Shown here piece by piece: positions 20,293 to 31,278 of a DNA stretch of 64,000 nucleotides. The stretch is from Adiantum capillus-veneris (taxonomy: Eukaryota > Streptophyta > Polypodiopsida > Polypodiales > Pteridaceae), in contig CM043942.1 of the NCBI GenBank assembly GCA_014529385.2, forward strand, positions 52,937,976 to 53,001,975, written 5' to 3'. The notes beneath the pieces are model-generated. The model was given only the letters and a program-made list of their open reading frames with translations. It had not been told where the DNA came from and made no database searches. Every line of letters starts with the position of its first letter. Within the stretch, counting starts at the first letter, position 1. The translations under genes were made by a program, and so were the position numbers.

Positions 20293-21798
20293 TGTCATAA
20301 AATCTAATATCTACCTATTCCAAAAGACTTTCTCATATTGAACTGATCATTTAATATGGGAGAGATAAATAGGAAACAAGAGGTAGAATATAAACATATG
20401 CTTACAGATCTATCTCAAGAAGGGGCCCATGGTAAAAGGGTTCAAATAAGAGATGGTCTATCAAAGAGCCAGGCTACTAATGGAGCTTAGAAGACCTTAG
20501 GGTTAGCTTCATTAAAGACCTCCAAAAAGTTAGTGTTAAAAGTCCTTGCCTTGATTTAGGTGCTTGAGGTGCTTGAGGTGCTTGACCTGATGCATGACTA
20601 AGGTGCTTGAGTTGCTTGGACATGCTTGCTTGCTATGCTTGTGGGAACACCCCCTAGTTCAAGTGCTTAGTCATGCTTGATGACTAAGGTGCTTGCTCAT
20701 GCAAAGTCAAAAATATCCCTACAAGAGCGGGGGTGAGCCCTTTTCCTAGGGGGTAGAGATAGAACACACACACACACACACACACAAGGTGAGACCAAGC
20801 CTAGAGAGGCAGCAAGGACACATGTCAAGCCCCTACCCATTTTACCTTCATAGGTGCTTGACTCCTATTGGCCAGGCTTAAAAGGGGTCCAATAATAAAT
20901 TACCACATTTATTTAATTTCTTTTGCATTTATCAAGTCCTCTCTCTCAAAGTGGAAAGAGGGACACTTGTCCCAAGACTACCCTTGTTGCTTGATATGCA
21001 CTAAGGCTGTGATTGGCCAAGCTTGAGGAGGAGGTCCAATCAAATGCCTAGGAGTGCTAAAAGAGGGGGTCGACCAAGGAAGCATGGGCCTAGATTGCAG
21101 GATATACTCACCCACACACACTCTCATTGTGTACATTGCAAGTGCAAGAGCTCCATCTCCTTCTCTAAGCTCCTTGAGAAGTGTGAGCCTAGACTAAGCT
21201 TCTTGTCTATGGAGTGCAAATCCAACCAAGACACATGCTTCAAAGATTGAGCTTGCCATCTTCTTCATCTTCATCATTATTAAGCTATTAAGCTATGCTA
21301 AAGAAGAGTGATGATAATTAAGGGAATAGTTCTTTCTCGTATACTACTTCTTCTTCCTCTTCCCTATCCTCATTCCCTCCTAGCTCTCTCCACCTTCAAA
21401 GTTGTTTGAGGTCTTGGGAGTGAGGGTTGGTCCAACTAATGCGTTCTTCTAAGGTTATGCTATGTTAGTGGTGCATGAAGCTTTCCATCTTCATTTCATC
21501 ACTTAGGTTGAAAAGAACACAAAGATTGTATTGTAGCAAGTCCCCTTTAATGGGAGAACCTATAATACAAATGCCTATTGGAGGGGGGGACCGGCTCCAC
21601 ATAAATCCGGTCCTCAACTGTTGTCATGTTCTCTAATTCTCTCTCTCTTGTAGAAGTATTGTTCATGCCTAGTTAATTAATTGTTGTGTTTATGTTGCTA
21701 CCACTAATGAAGTTCACCCATTATGCTCTCAAGTAATTTCATCAAATACTTTCTCTTAATTCCACTACTCTACAAGCTATTAAGCCATTTCTATTACA
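20293..21798 (+). mobile_element. 5' LTR of element A3
   Basis: Starts TGTCATAAAATC and ends ...CTATTACA, one base before the PBS; 1506 bp. It contains a stretch rich in GCTTG (20555-20700, units such as GAGGTGCTTG) and an AC microsatellite (about 20765-20787). The same architecture is seen at 12609-14223 and in the split LTR at 28909-29755 plus 39598-39832, and in 61670-62516. Confidence 0.9.
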
Positions 21799-21799
21799 T

Positions 21800-21811
21800 T
21801 GATATCAGAGC
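21800..21811 (+). promoter_or_regulatory. Primer-binding site of element A3 (one mismatch)
   Basis: TGATATCAGAGC differs at one base from the initiator-Met PBS TGGTATCAGAGC found in A1. It begins two bases after the LTR end. Confidence 0.85.
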
Positions 21812-22215
21812 ATTTGTTTTATCTTTTCTTGCTTAAGAAGAGAGGTCCTTAAGTAGCCTATAAATGGTTGGTTTTGTTAATTATATTAGGGTAAGTGGGA
21901 CTGGGATTTAATACCGGTTTTGTTGTAGCCCACTATGTGGGGTATGGTACACACCTCGGGAGCTTTGGATTTAATAATGGAGTCTTTTAAGAGTTCCTAC
22001 GGCTTTACCATTATTGAGCCATAAGAAGTCTGAAAGGAGCTATCCTCCAGCAACGCTGCTATGTTAGACCCACTCCAGTACTCTCTATAATTAACCGAAT
22101 TCGAGCCGTGGGTATAGATACTTAAGAGCCAAAATTTTCAAAGGCTAAGAGGAGTAGCAACTGAAGTTTTGAATTGCCAAAAAGTACATTAAGCAAACAT
22201 ATAAGTTTAATTAAC

Positions 22216-23900
22216 ATGGTTGACAATAATCAAGAGAGTAGAATGAACATTGATAGCTTTGATTTTTCACATGAAGGTGTTAATGATAATGCCCCCATGT
22301 TTGTTAACTACCTTGTTACTAGGTTGCAGCAAGCCATGGGTAACCCTACCTTGCAAGCCGAAGTTACCCAACAACTTCGTGCTTATGGGATAACCCTTCC
22401 TCTTCAACAGGAGAGAGAACTTAGGAGGCCTCTTGATGAGACTCCCAAAAGAAGACTCTCTCCCATTCGAGAGGAGGAATCCAAGGAACGAGAAAGCACT
22501 GAATCCCTAAGTTCATCTGAAGATGTGGCTCCAAGAAGACGGTGGTCTAGGTGATCGCCAACACCTAGGAAATCTTCAAACCATAGTCCGTCCCCTTGGC
22601 ACTCCAAATGGGAAGAGAGGAAACCAAGGAAGAAAAGGGCAAGGAAGAGGTCACCCTCTTCTCCTTCTTCTTCACCTTTCTCCTCTTCTGATGAAAGTTA
22701 TGGTTATTCTCCTAGAGAATACAAGAGGGGAGGACATCGCAAATCTTACCTTGCCTGGCGAAGGTCACAAAAGCTAAAGAAGTTCAAGGAGGGAGGAAAG
22801 AGTATCTCTTTCTTCACCTATGATGGCACCTTTGGTGCTACCGACAAAGTGTTGGCCTTCATCCAGCAATTTGATGCAGCTTTTGGAGACGAGGGCTTCC
22901 ACAGAGTCCTCCAAGCTACACCATGTAGCTATGCACTTCCAAAAATCAGCTCGTCAATGGTGGGCTAGCCTTTGTGGAAATGGTGAAGCTTCAAAGACAT
23001 GGAAAACTCTACGAGTTTCCATCATGAAGCAATTTCTTGCAAGCGATGCAAAGGACAAAGTGCTGACTGAATGGCGTAGCCTAAAGCTCCTCTCTCATGA
23101 GTCTATTCACAAATATGTAGACAAGTTTTGGGATTTACATCTCAAGGCTACTATCTTCCAAAAGATAGACTTTGCGGAGCAAAAGCAACAATTCTGTGAT
23201 GGACTACCCGAAGAGATGGCTGAATATGTCAACTCCCAACAGCCCGGTTCTATCCCCGAAGTAATCCACCATACCATGGTTTCTTTGCGCATCAATTTCC
23301 AACAAGGGGCTAGATGTAATGTCAAGCCCATGGAAAATAAAGAGCGAAATGAATCAAGAGGGAAGAGCAATGCTCAATGCTCTTCCCAAGGCAACTCCAA
23401 CAACAACAACAACAACAATCGGTCCAAGGAGAAGGAAGTGTATAAAGGTAAAAACAAACTCGGCCTCAAGAGGAAGCTTTTCGCAAGGAAATGCTTTAAG
23501 TGTAAAGGATAAAAGAAAACTCCATCACCTAATCATCGCCTAGAGCTTGAAGCTTTTCGCAAGGACCACAAATGCTTTAAGTGTGGGTGAGCAAGGACAT
23601 ACTACCATTTTTGCCCCAAAAGAAATACTCCTGATGGGACTCCTAGAGCTTCCGCCATCGAATCTCTAAAAGAGGATGTTCATTGCAAAGGAACAGCTCC
23701 CTCCTATGCATGGGGAAAGATAAGAGAGCATGATGCCTTCATCTTGTTTGACCTTGGCTCTACTCACAACTTCATATCAACAGAGTTGGCCACCAAGTTG
23801 GGCATTCAAGCTTTTGAGATGGGAGATATTGTAACGGCCGACGCAGCTTTCAAGGGACAACAAGCCTCTTACCATGATAGCATACCAAAATGAATCAAGC
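22216..23900 (+). pseudogene. gag: gag and start of protease, element A3 (broken)
   Basis: ATG at 22216 (MVDNNQESRMNIDSFDFSHE) matches the A1 start. The frame ends at 22554; a second frame has KKRARKRSPSSPSSS and TYDGTFGATDKVLAFIQQFD. The capsid signature FQKSARQWWASLCGN appears in 22820-23512 with EWRSLKLLSHESIHKYVDKF and PEEMAEYVNSQQPG. The knuckle region is duplicated: a segment ending in AFRKDHKCFKCG (23550-23590) repeats sequence from 23472-23507. Protease starts with HDAFILFDLGSTHNFI and is cut off near 23880. At least four frameshifts. Confidence 0.8.
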
Positions 23901-23974
23901 TTAGCTCTACAAAATATATTATCACCTTTCCGTTTTTTTTCTTTCTTCTTTTTGTTCTCCCTTTTGTGTGTGGA

Positions 23975-24680
23975 CTATCGTGCCCTAAACCATCTCACTA
24001 TCAAAAACAAATTCCCCATCCCCTCGGGTAGAAGATCTGTTTGATAAACTACAAGGCTCTACCTACTTCAGTAGGATTGACCTTAAAAGTGGCTATCATC
24101 AAATAAGGATAGTGAATGAAGATATCCTAAAGATCGCGTTTCGTACAACGTTCGATCTTTATGAAGATCTAGTCATGCCTTTTGGCTTGACCAACGCACC
24201 AGCCACGTTTAATCGTCTAATGGAGAAGATCTTTAGACCTTATCGTAAATTCACTGGAGTGTTCTTTGATGATATTATCATCTACTCCAAGTCTTTGGAG
24301 GAACATAAGCAACATCTCCAAGTGACTTTTCAAGCGCTAAGGGAGAATAAGCTTTTCCTCAATCAAAAGAAAAGCAAATTTTTCCTCCAAGAGATTCAAT
24401 ACTTAGGTCATATTATCTCTCAAGATGGTATCCGAATGGATCCATCAAAGTTAGAGGTAATAAAAGCATGGCCTAATCCAAGGAATCTACATGAGATAAG
24501 AAGATTTATAGGTATGTGTGCATACTATAGACTCTTCATAGCAAGATTCTCTTAAATGGCAGGACCACTACATGACTTAACAAAGAAGAACATTAAGTAT
24601 TCATGGACTGCTAAGGAGCAAAATGCTTTTGACAAGCTCAAAGAGACAATGCCTATCTATTGTTTTTTATGGTTCTTACA
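23975..24680 (+). pseudogene. Reverse transcriptase fragment of element A3
   Basis: RT resumes at RVEDLFDKLQGSTYFSRIDL (about 24028) and continues through 24112-24555: MPFGLTNAPATFNRLMEKIF, the catalytic GVFFDDIIIYSKS (F-D-D) and YLGHIISQDGIRMDPSKLEV. A TAA at 24553-24555 is followed in frame by AGPLHDLTKKNIKYSWTAKE, the end of RT, up to about 24650. Everything between the protease active site and RT motif 2 is deleted compared with A1 and A2. Confidence 0.85.
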
Positions 24681-24890
24681 GGAAAGCACATGGTGAAGCT
24701 TCAGGAGGTGTTGTAATTTATGATCCTCAAGGTGCTTTGGTAATTAAAAGGAGTATAAAGCTTATGGCACAAAGCAACAATGAAGCTGAGTATGCTACTT
24801 TGGAGAAGGGACTCAACCGTTGCCTTGAGCTTGGCATCCATCATGTAAGGGTAAGAGGTGATGCTCTTTTGGTGGTCAATTAAGAGAGGA
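24630..24890 (+). pseudogene. Tat-type second RNase H fragment fused to A3 RT
   Basis: The segment GEASGGVVIYDPQGALVIKR, MAQSNNEAEYATLEKGLNRC and VRGDALLVVN is the plant archaeal-type RNase H, similar to 4220-4640. The first catalytic Asp block reads FYGSYRK instead of FDG, so that Asp is replaced by Tyr; the Glu and second Asp remain. Family A copy A2 has no such domain, so this is a fusion between two element types. Confidence 0.7.
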
Positions 24891-25500
24891 AGAACAAGCA
24901 TTGTATGCAAAGGAACATAGGTGTTTCATTGCCACGTAGTAGGTCACATGAAAAGGGAGTGTCCTAAGAAGGAATCTAACAAGGAAACCTCGGTCCTCTA
25001 CTGCGTCGACTTTTGATGCTACCCCTCAAGTGAATGCTATGAGTGTGGGAGAGCAAGAAGGTAAGCAGGAGTGGATTTTTGAAGATGATGAACTCATACA
25101 ATGTTATGGAGATGTGACTGGTCAAAGGGTCATTGTGTTGTTTGATTCTAGAAGTTCTCATGATGTCATAAGTGAATCTCTTGTGAAACGTGCACGTCTT
25201 CAAACGTCTCCTATTCCCACCCTCTTGGTGCAGGGGTTCTCTGAATGCATGGATGCTTTGATTTTTCAAGAATGTGATGATGTCAAGTTGCTCATTCAAC
25301 AAACCCAATTTACTCGTCGTTTTGTAGTCTCTAAACTTGCAGGATGTGACATTATTTTGGGCATTAAATGGTTTCGTATGTTCAAGCCCATTATCGATTG
25401 GGAGAAGCTCATGTTTCAATCAAAGATAATGTGTTGCAGCCATTCCTCGTTCGAGGCTAGAACAGTATTCCCTCTCTCCCTCTCATCTCGCATGTCCAAG
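24890..25500 (+). pseudogene. CCHC knuckle and protease of another Ty3 element
   Basis: A knuckle remnant (VGHMKRECPKKESNKE, with the first cysteines disturbed by a shift) precedes the frame 25030-25689. This carries a retropepsin-like domain: GQRVIVLFDSRSSHDVISES and GCDIILGIKWFRMFKPIIDW. The active site is D-S-R in place of D-S-G. The sequence differs from the proteases of families A, B and C, so it is a third Ty3 lineage. Confidence 0.65.
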
Positions 25501-26330
25501 ATTATAGGGAATTGCGTCAAAGAGCCCAAGAGGCGGTCATCTATGCCAAGCCCACATCAAGGAACTCGGGTATTCCTAAGAGGTATAGTGAAGGGTTTGT
25601 CAAAGTCAATTTTGTGTTTTCCAGGATCATCATTCCCCTACTCACCATCCCCATCGACCTATGGACATTGTCTCCGACCAATTGCATGACGAGGAATATG
25701 TAGGTAAATTTTTTTCTCGATCGGATAAAGAGAAGCCAAAACCAAGTGATGTCTTGTTTAGAAGGCTTCACCCTCCCAAGGTATGGTCTTTTGGGTTACC
25801 AGTTCTCTTTGTTCGTAAGAAACGAAACTCATTTCAGTTTTGTGTGCATTTCAGGGCACTCAAGACACGGATGGTCAAATTCTAGAAGCCGAGACCTCAC
25901 ATGGCCATTCCTTTGGAGCGTCTACAAGAGGCACATCGCGTTTCCAAAGTGGACTTGTCAAGTTGCAACCACAAGGGTGGCCTTTCAAGGAGCAATCCAA
26001 CAGAAGAACCACCAGAGATTGTTGTCACCAAGTCGAAGTGTTTTTGAATGCTTCCCATTCAACTTGGCAATAAGAAGGAAGCGCAGCAACATTTCCTCAA
26101 ATTCAAGGATCGAGGGACACATGCAGATGCTTGGGTGAACAAGGACTTGCTCATCCACTATCCAGATTTGCTAACCTCATACAAGGAGGCCATGCAGATC
26201 GGTACCCGTACCTCACCTTAAGCAGAAGGGGATGTCACGTGCACATGGCTCTGTGTGCCACGTGGTTATGCTTCATTGACTTCCATAGCCAATTTTCCTT
26301 CTTCCTAGATAGAAGTGTCTAGAATCCTAG
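25500..26330 (+). pseudogene. Ty3 RT N-terminal fragment and degenerate tail
   Basis: RT-like sequence LHPPKVWSFGLPVLFVRKKR and FQFCVHFRALKT (about 25765-25875) corresponds to the PVLFVKKK...CVDYRALN block, then stops. After about 25890 the frames are mixed; a stretch DAWVNKDLLIHYPDLLTSYK (about 26125-26185) could be the end of an integrase or chromodomain region, but I am not sure of this. The core of RT, RNase H and integrase is missing. Confidence 0.5.
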
Positions 26331-26600
26331 GAGGATTAGTACCGGCAATTTTGTGAGCCTGTTCACAGGACCTGCATGTCCGAACAAGTCCATTAGATTA
26401 GGTTTTTTTGTTTTGGAACCCTCTTGCTTAAATGGTTTGTATACGCGTTTTGATAGGTGTTATTACACTACGATGGGAATCTTGCATGACGTGATGTAGT
26501 TTTAGGTTAGAGGAATCCAACGAGCCATTCCCCGTGTCGATCGAATTCCTAGGTGAGCGGGTGTGCAACAAGTGTCCCTAATCTAGAACCCCCCAACCCA
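26331..26600. other. Unassigned junction stretch
   Basis: Between the + strand Ty3 remnants and the end of the - strand copia sequence. I see nothing recognisable in it. Confidence 0.4.
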
Positions 26601-26611
26601 ATTTTAATAAA

Positions 26612-28022
26612 TCAATTTATTGATTTATTTGTTGGAAAAGTTGGTGGACAACTCTTTTGTTTACCATAAACACAATCTTCACAGAACTCTAAGTCCACTT
26701 CTTTCAAACCTGATAGAAGCTTCTTTCTCTGAATTCCTTTGGCACTCATATGCCTAAGCCGATAATGCCACACCGCACTGTCAACTTCTGTAGTTGCTGC
26801 ACAAGCTGAAGGTTGTGTGCTAACAGTACACAAGTAAAGTGTACCGACCTTTTCTCCTTTGGCAACCACCAAAGATCCCTTTGAGATCTTCCACCGTTTG
26901 TTTCCGAATGCGATGTTGTGACCTTCATCGTCCAATTGTCCTGTAGAGATCAAATTTTTGAGAAGAGAAGGAACATGCCTAACATCTTTAAGCTTCCAAT
27001 CATTTCCGTTAGTAGTTTTGACAGAAACTGTACCTTTGTCGACAATCTCACAAGCTTCATCATCTCCCAAGTATGCATACCCAAAATTACCTTTGGTGTA
27101 ATCTTGGAAATGTTGCTTTGTGTGGTGTTGCATGGAATGAAGCCCCAGAATCTACTATCCAGGAATTAGACACATTGTCTAATGAGAGAATTAGAGCATC
27201 TTGCTCTACTTTACCTGCCACATTGGCCTCCGATGTTGGCTTGTTGTCTTGAGACTATGTCTCCTTCTTCTTCTTGGACCAGCAATCCTTCTTGACATGG
27301 CCCTTCTTGCCGCGGTTCCAACATTCAAGAACTGACTTTGTGTGTGACTTGCTCTGCCTTGAGCAATCACGACCCTTTTGGTTTTTGAACCTCTCCTTAG
27401 GCCTTCCTCTTGTTTCCACTGATAGTGCAGCACTTGATGATTCTTCTGTGCTTCTCCTTCGCATTTCCTCGCTTAGGAGAACACCCACAACATCATCAAA
27501 CTTAAGAGTATTTGTGCCAAAGATAGAATTACTTATAGCCATCACAAGGCTGTCCTAACTATCCGGTAGAGATGATAGTATAAGGAGAGCTCGCACTTCA
27601 TCATCGAAATTTATTTTCACCGATCGAAGTTGACTTATGTTTGTGTCAAAGTAATTTAGGTGTCCTGCAATTGAACCATTCTCTGCCATCTTTAGATTGA
27701 ACAAGCGCTTCATAAGAAATACCTTATTGGATGCCGATGGTTTCTTGTAGAAGTCGTCAAGTGACTTCATCAAGTCCTCCATGGTCTTCATCTCCAAAAT
27801 GTTGAAGGCCACCGTTGACGCCAAGCTTAACCTGATTGTTCCCAGTGCCTTTCGATCAAGGACAATCCATGCTTCATCTGCCATTGTTGCGGGCTTCTTC
27901 GCAAGACCGCCTAGTGGCAAATAGAGGTCCTTCTGGTAGAGATAGTCTTCAATCTGCATCTTCCAATGTTGGTAGTTTTTGCCGTTGAACTTCTCAATCT
28001 TGAGCTTCCCTTCCTCCGCCAT
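26612..28022 (-). pseudogene. gag-pol: Ty1/copia gag, protease and GAG-pre-integrase (left copy, broken)
   Basis: ATG at 28022 starts MAEEGKLKIEKFNGKNYQHW, the classic copia gag N-terminus; the UBN2-type capsid follows (SLDDFYKKPSASNKVFLMKR, VRALLILSSLPDS). A TAG (27557-27555) stands where copia proteins usually have Trp; the same frame continues into SIFGTNTLKFDDVVGVLLSE. The knuckle reads CWNRGKKGHVKKDC, so its second Cys is replaced by Arg. A second in-frame stop lies near 27255. The protease active site WIVDSGASFHAT (near 27150) is intact, and the pre-integrase domain (VWHYRLRHMSAKGI, EFCEDCVYGKQKS) ends near 26612. Integrase, RT and RNase H are absent. Confidence 0.9.
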
Positions 28023-28081
28023 AACTCCCACTCAATTCAAGGAATCCTTTCCTTGAGATACTTTAGCTACGAGCAAACCTT

Positions 28082-28093
28082 GCTCTGATACCA
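28082..28093 (-). promoter_or_regulatory. Primer-binding site, copia element (left copy)
   Basis: On the - strand TGGTATCAGAGC (initiator-Met type), two bases inside the LTR end at 28096. Confidence 0.9.
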
Positions 28094-28095
28094 GT

Positions 28096-28908
28096 TGTTG
28101 GGAAATAAGACGTTGCTAAATAGATATTTGAGTAGATTACTTAATCTATCTCTTCATAAATCCCAACCTTATCTATCTACTCTCTACCGAATCTCTATCC
28201 CCACAAGGGAGTATTAGCCTTCATGGTTTAAAATTGATCCCTGTTTGTGAAGAGGTGAGAACATCTATGAAACACACAAGAGATTATAGAGTAGAGAGAG
28301 AGAGAGAGAGAGTACACACGATATACGTGGTTGACCCAATGTGGGCTACGTCCACGGGAAAGCAGCCACTCAATGGCTTTAATACTTCAAAACAAGAAGT
28401 AGTTTACAAAGGGATTATACCCTTAATAGAGCTCCCACCTTGCTTCACTCTCACCACCTCACACTCACCTTGTTGCATCAACTTCACACTGTCTAATGTG
28501 TCTAGAAATGGCCTCCTTTTATAGGCCAAAAGGGCTACCCTCTCTCATGAGAGGCAGCCATGTGTAGCCGCCCTTGTGTAGATAAGTCCAAATCGGACCC
28601 TCCAATCCGCGCATGTGTGGCCGCCCTTGAGAAGACAAGTCCGCTTTTGAATTCGGCCACCCGCCACCGACCATTGACTTCCGACCACCGGCCACCGGCC
28701 ATTGACTATCGACCAACCGGCCAATCGATGGATCGTTTTCCGATCACTTTCTGGCCACCATCCGGCCATAATATTTCGGGGAAAAGGAATATTCCGGCGA
28801 AGGAAAAAAAAAGTCTCGGGGCCTGATTTTTTACCGTGAAAATTTTGGTTTCGGGCGAGTGATTTTCCTTCACACACGATGGCTTCTCCTCATAATGGGG
28901 GCCTTACA
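28096..28908 (-). mobile_element. 5' LTR of the copia element (left copy)
   Basis: Reading right to left it starts TGTAAGGCCCCC at 28908 and ends ...TTTCCCAACA at 28096; 813 bp. A TATA box (CTATAAAAGG on the - strand, around 28515-28524) is followed by a transcript region with an AG/CT run (28293-28312). The right-arm copy (62517-63377) is 861 bp, much of the difference being the microsatellite. The outer boundary is chosen from TG and the end of match to LTR A; no partner LTR is present to confirm it. Confidence 0.75.
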
Positions 28909-29755
28909 AATGTGCACTTTTACCACAAAAAATTACAAGGGGTAAATCAGGCTCCATACTTAACATAACTTGTACCCAGCCTTAGTCGCAAGACCTCAAA
29001 AACCTTCAAAGGTGGAGAGAGATATAGCAAGGAATGAGGAAAAAGAAGTAACATACGAGAAAGAAGTAGAGCATTGAAGCATGTCTCTTGGTTGGATTTG
29101 CATTCCATAGCCAAGAGGTGTTGGTGTAGGCTCTCAACTTCTCAAGCTTAGAGAAGGAGATCGAAGCTCTTGCACTTCACACAATGAGAATGTATGTGTG
29201 TAAGAGGGTGTGTATCTCCAAGCACACCCCTAGCTTGCCTTGGTCGACCCCTCCTTGTAGCTCAAGCCTTGATTTGATTGGATCTCCTCAAGCCTAGCCA
29301 ATCACATGCTTTGTGCATATCAAGCAACAAGGGTAGCATTTGGACAAGTGTCCTCCTTTCCCCTTTGAGAGAGAGGGATTGAATATTGCCTAGATAATTA
29401 GTTAATCAAACTAAATTCTCATTGGACCCCTTTAAAGCCTATCCAATAGGATTCAAGCACACCATGATGGGAACACGGGGAGGAGCTTCACAAGTACCCT
29501 TGTTGCCTCTTGTGGAAGGGGTGACCCTTGAGAGGATATAGGTGATATTCTCTCTCATCCCCTACTTGTAAGGCTCGCCCCCCTCTTTTTAGGCCTTGGT
29601 TTGACTTCAATCTTCTCAAGCATTTTACTCATCAAGCATGACAAGCACTTCAAGATTGGGCAGGGTTCCCACAAGCACCTTAGTCAACAACCACCTTAGT
29701 AAACAAGCACCTCAAGCACCTTAGTTAGCAAGCACGACAAGCACCTCAAGCTTGG
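28909..29755 (-). mobile_element. LTR of element A2, left part
   Basis: This continues the LTR that starts at 39832 and is interrupted at 39598 by element B. It includes the GCTTG-rich block (29630-29750), the GGTCGACC/GATTGGCC blocks and GAGGTCTTGGGA-type sequence shared with A3. The 3' end is lost where the copia LTR begins (28908). Confidence 0.85.
29751..29755. other. Target-site duplication of element B, left copy
   Basis: CTTGG directly before the LTR end TGTTGGACGG; the same five bases follow the other end of B at 39598-39602. Confidence 0.85.
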
Positions 29756-29877
29756 TGTTGGACGGGAGAGACTCACACACCCATGAAGTGCATACAAACA
29801 CTACCTAGATCAACATAATGTCAATCGAGGACACAGATGACACGATAGGCACACGGAGGAAATCTCTTAAGCTTGTC
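29756..29877 (-). mobile_element. Truncated 3' LTR of element B
   Basis: These 122 bp match 38636-38757 of the 5' LTR (apart from a 2-bp indel) and then stop abruptly. The remaining 840 bp of LTR and the polypurine tract are missing. The same truncation is present at 61548-61669, so it predates the inverted duplication. Confidence 0.9.
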
Positions 29878-31278
29878 ACTATCGCTACTATCCTCATTTG
29901 TCAATTGATTTGAGTAGCATTTCCTGATTTTTGATGTAGAAGGAATATGTACAAGAGTATGGTGATAGGTGTCTTTAGATTAGGGTCTAAAACCTGGATG
30001 ACCAAAGGGAAAAAAACCCGGTGGGAAAAAATGCCTTTGGTATACGCTCTTATCGGAGTTGAGCAGTTGAATGTGAAGTACATGTTCATGAAAGGTGAGT
30101 GCTTGAGTGAAATATAGAAAGAGTGTCTGATGCAAGTGCCAATTATGGGACACTCTATATGCATATGAGAAATTTGTCGACAAAAGCATGCAATGTGAAA
30201 GAAGGAGATGATGGGTGTTTCGAGGAATAAATGTAGCACATGTGACATCAAAAGATGTCTCAATAGCTTCCACCTTTCCAAGAAGGGTTTTCGATGTAGA
30301 AGTTTCTCCACTCGTATCTCACAGTGCTCAGTACGTGAGTGTCTTTTGGACCTTCTCCTTCACCTCACCAGACTTAAGTATAGTAGGCTTCGACTCTTTT
30401 GCTCACCTATACCAGCATGAGCGACACAACTTAAATATGCTCAACTCTTCCAGCTTGAGCAGTACCTAGAATAGCTAAGATGCTTAGACCACAGAGAATA
30501 TCACTTGAAGCTTTGGGACTAACACCTCACTCATTTTGTGGCTTAGCTACTCGACTCTGACTTGTATGACTTGTCGGTTGCATATTGACACTGCTTTGTG
30601 ACAAGTTCTTCGGCTGTTGTAGTGGCTGCTGAGACATACTTCATGAAGTTTCATCGTTTTCCTGTACCTTCTTCTCCTTGTAGTGCTCAGGCCTCTCGTC
30701 AGTCTTTTCTTCATGTGGATTATGGATTTTTTTATTTTTTTCTTAATAATAAACAAAGAAAATCTTAAAACAACTCAACAAAAGAAAAATCATTCAAATA
30801 GAAATCTAAATGCTATGTACACTATACACATGTCCCTAGGGGCTCATATATGGATTTTGTCCCCATACTCCTCTGTAACACTACTATGAGGGCATATACT
30901 CTAAATTTCGTCAAAAATTATCACAATAAAACGCAAAAATTCAATGCATCTCACAAAACATTGCCCTCTAATAGTTATAATATTAGGTCCGCATTCAGAA
31001 TGCCTCCCCCCTTCCTATTTGGATTCATCCTTTACGACAGGGTATCGCAAAGGGTATGTGTTGTGCTTGGGCAATTAAAAGTTGTGCCTATGCAGGCCTT
31101 GTAATGTAGCCCTATTATGCATACACAATCAATGCATGGAAAAGATTTATGTTGTGCAAGATGTGGGTATAAACAATTTGCTTATTGGCATTTGTTGGCG
31201 AGGCTTCCTATTCTAAGCAAAATGTAATGGTCTTTGAAGCTCCTGTATCGTTGCTTGATTGAAGTGACTTGCTCTCTT
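29878..31278 (-). other. 3' non-coding part of element B (left arm)
   Basis: No domain recognised. The junction with the truncated LTR carries a roughly 19-bp string (ACTATCGCTACTATCCTCA on the + strand) that also occurs at 31902-31920 further inside the element. Short frames at 29901-30311 and 30547-30756 have no known match. Confidence 0.5.

Noticed and set aside
26125-26190. Chromodomain at the end of the Ty3 remnant
   Set aside because: The similarity is limited to about 20 residues in one of three competing frames; not enough to call.
30850-31104. 84-codon ORF present in both arms of the inverted repeat as a conserved gene
   Set aside because: Identity between arms reflects the recent duplication; it runs antisense to element B and has no recognised domain.
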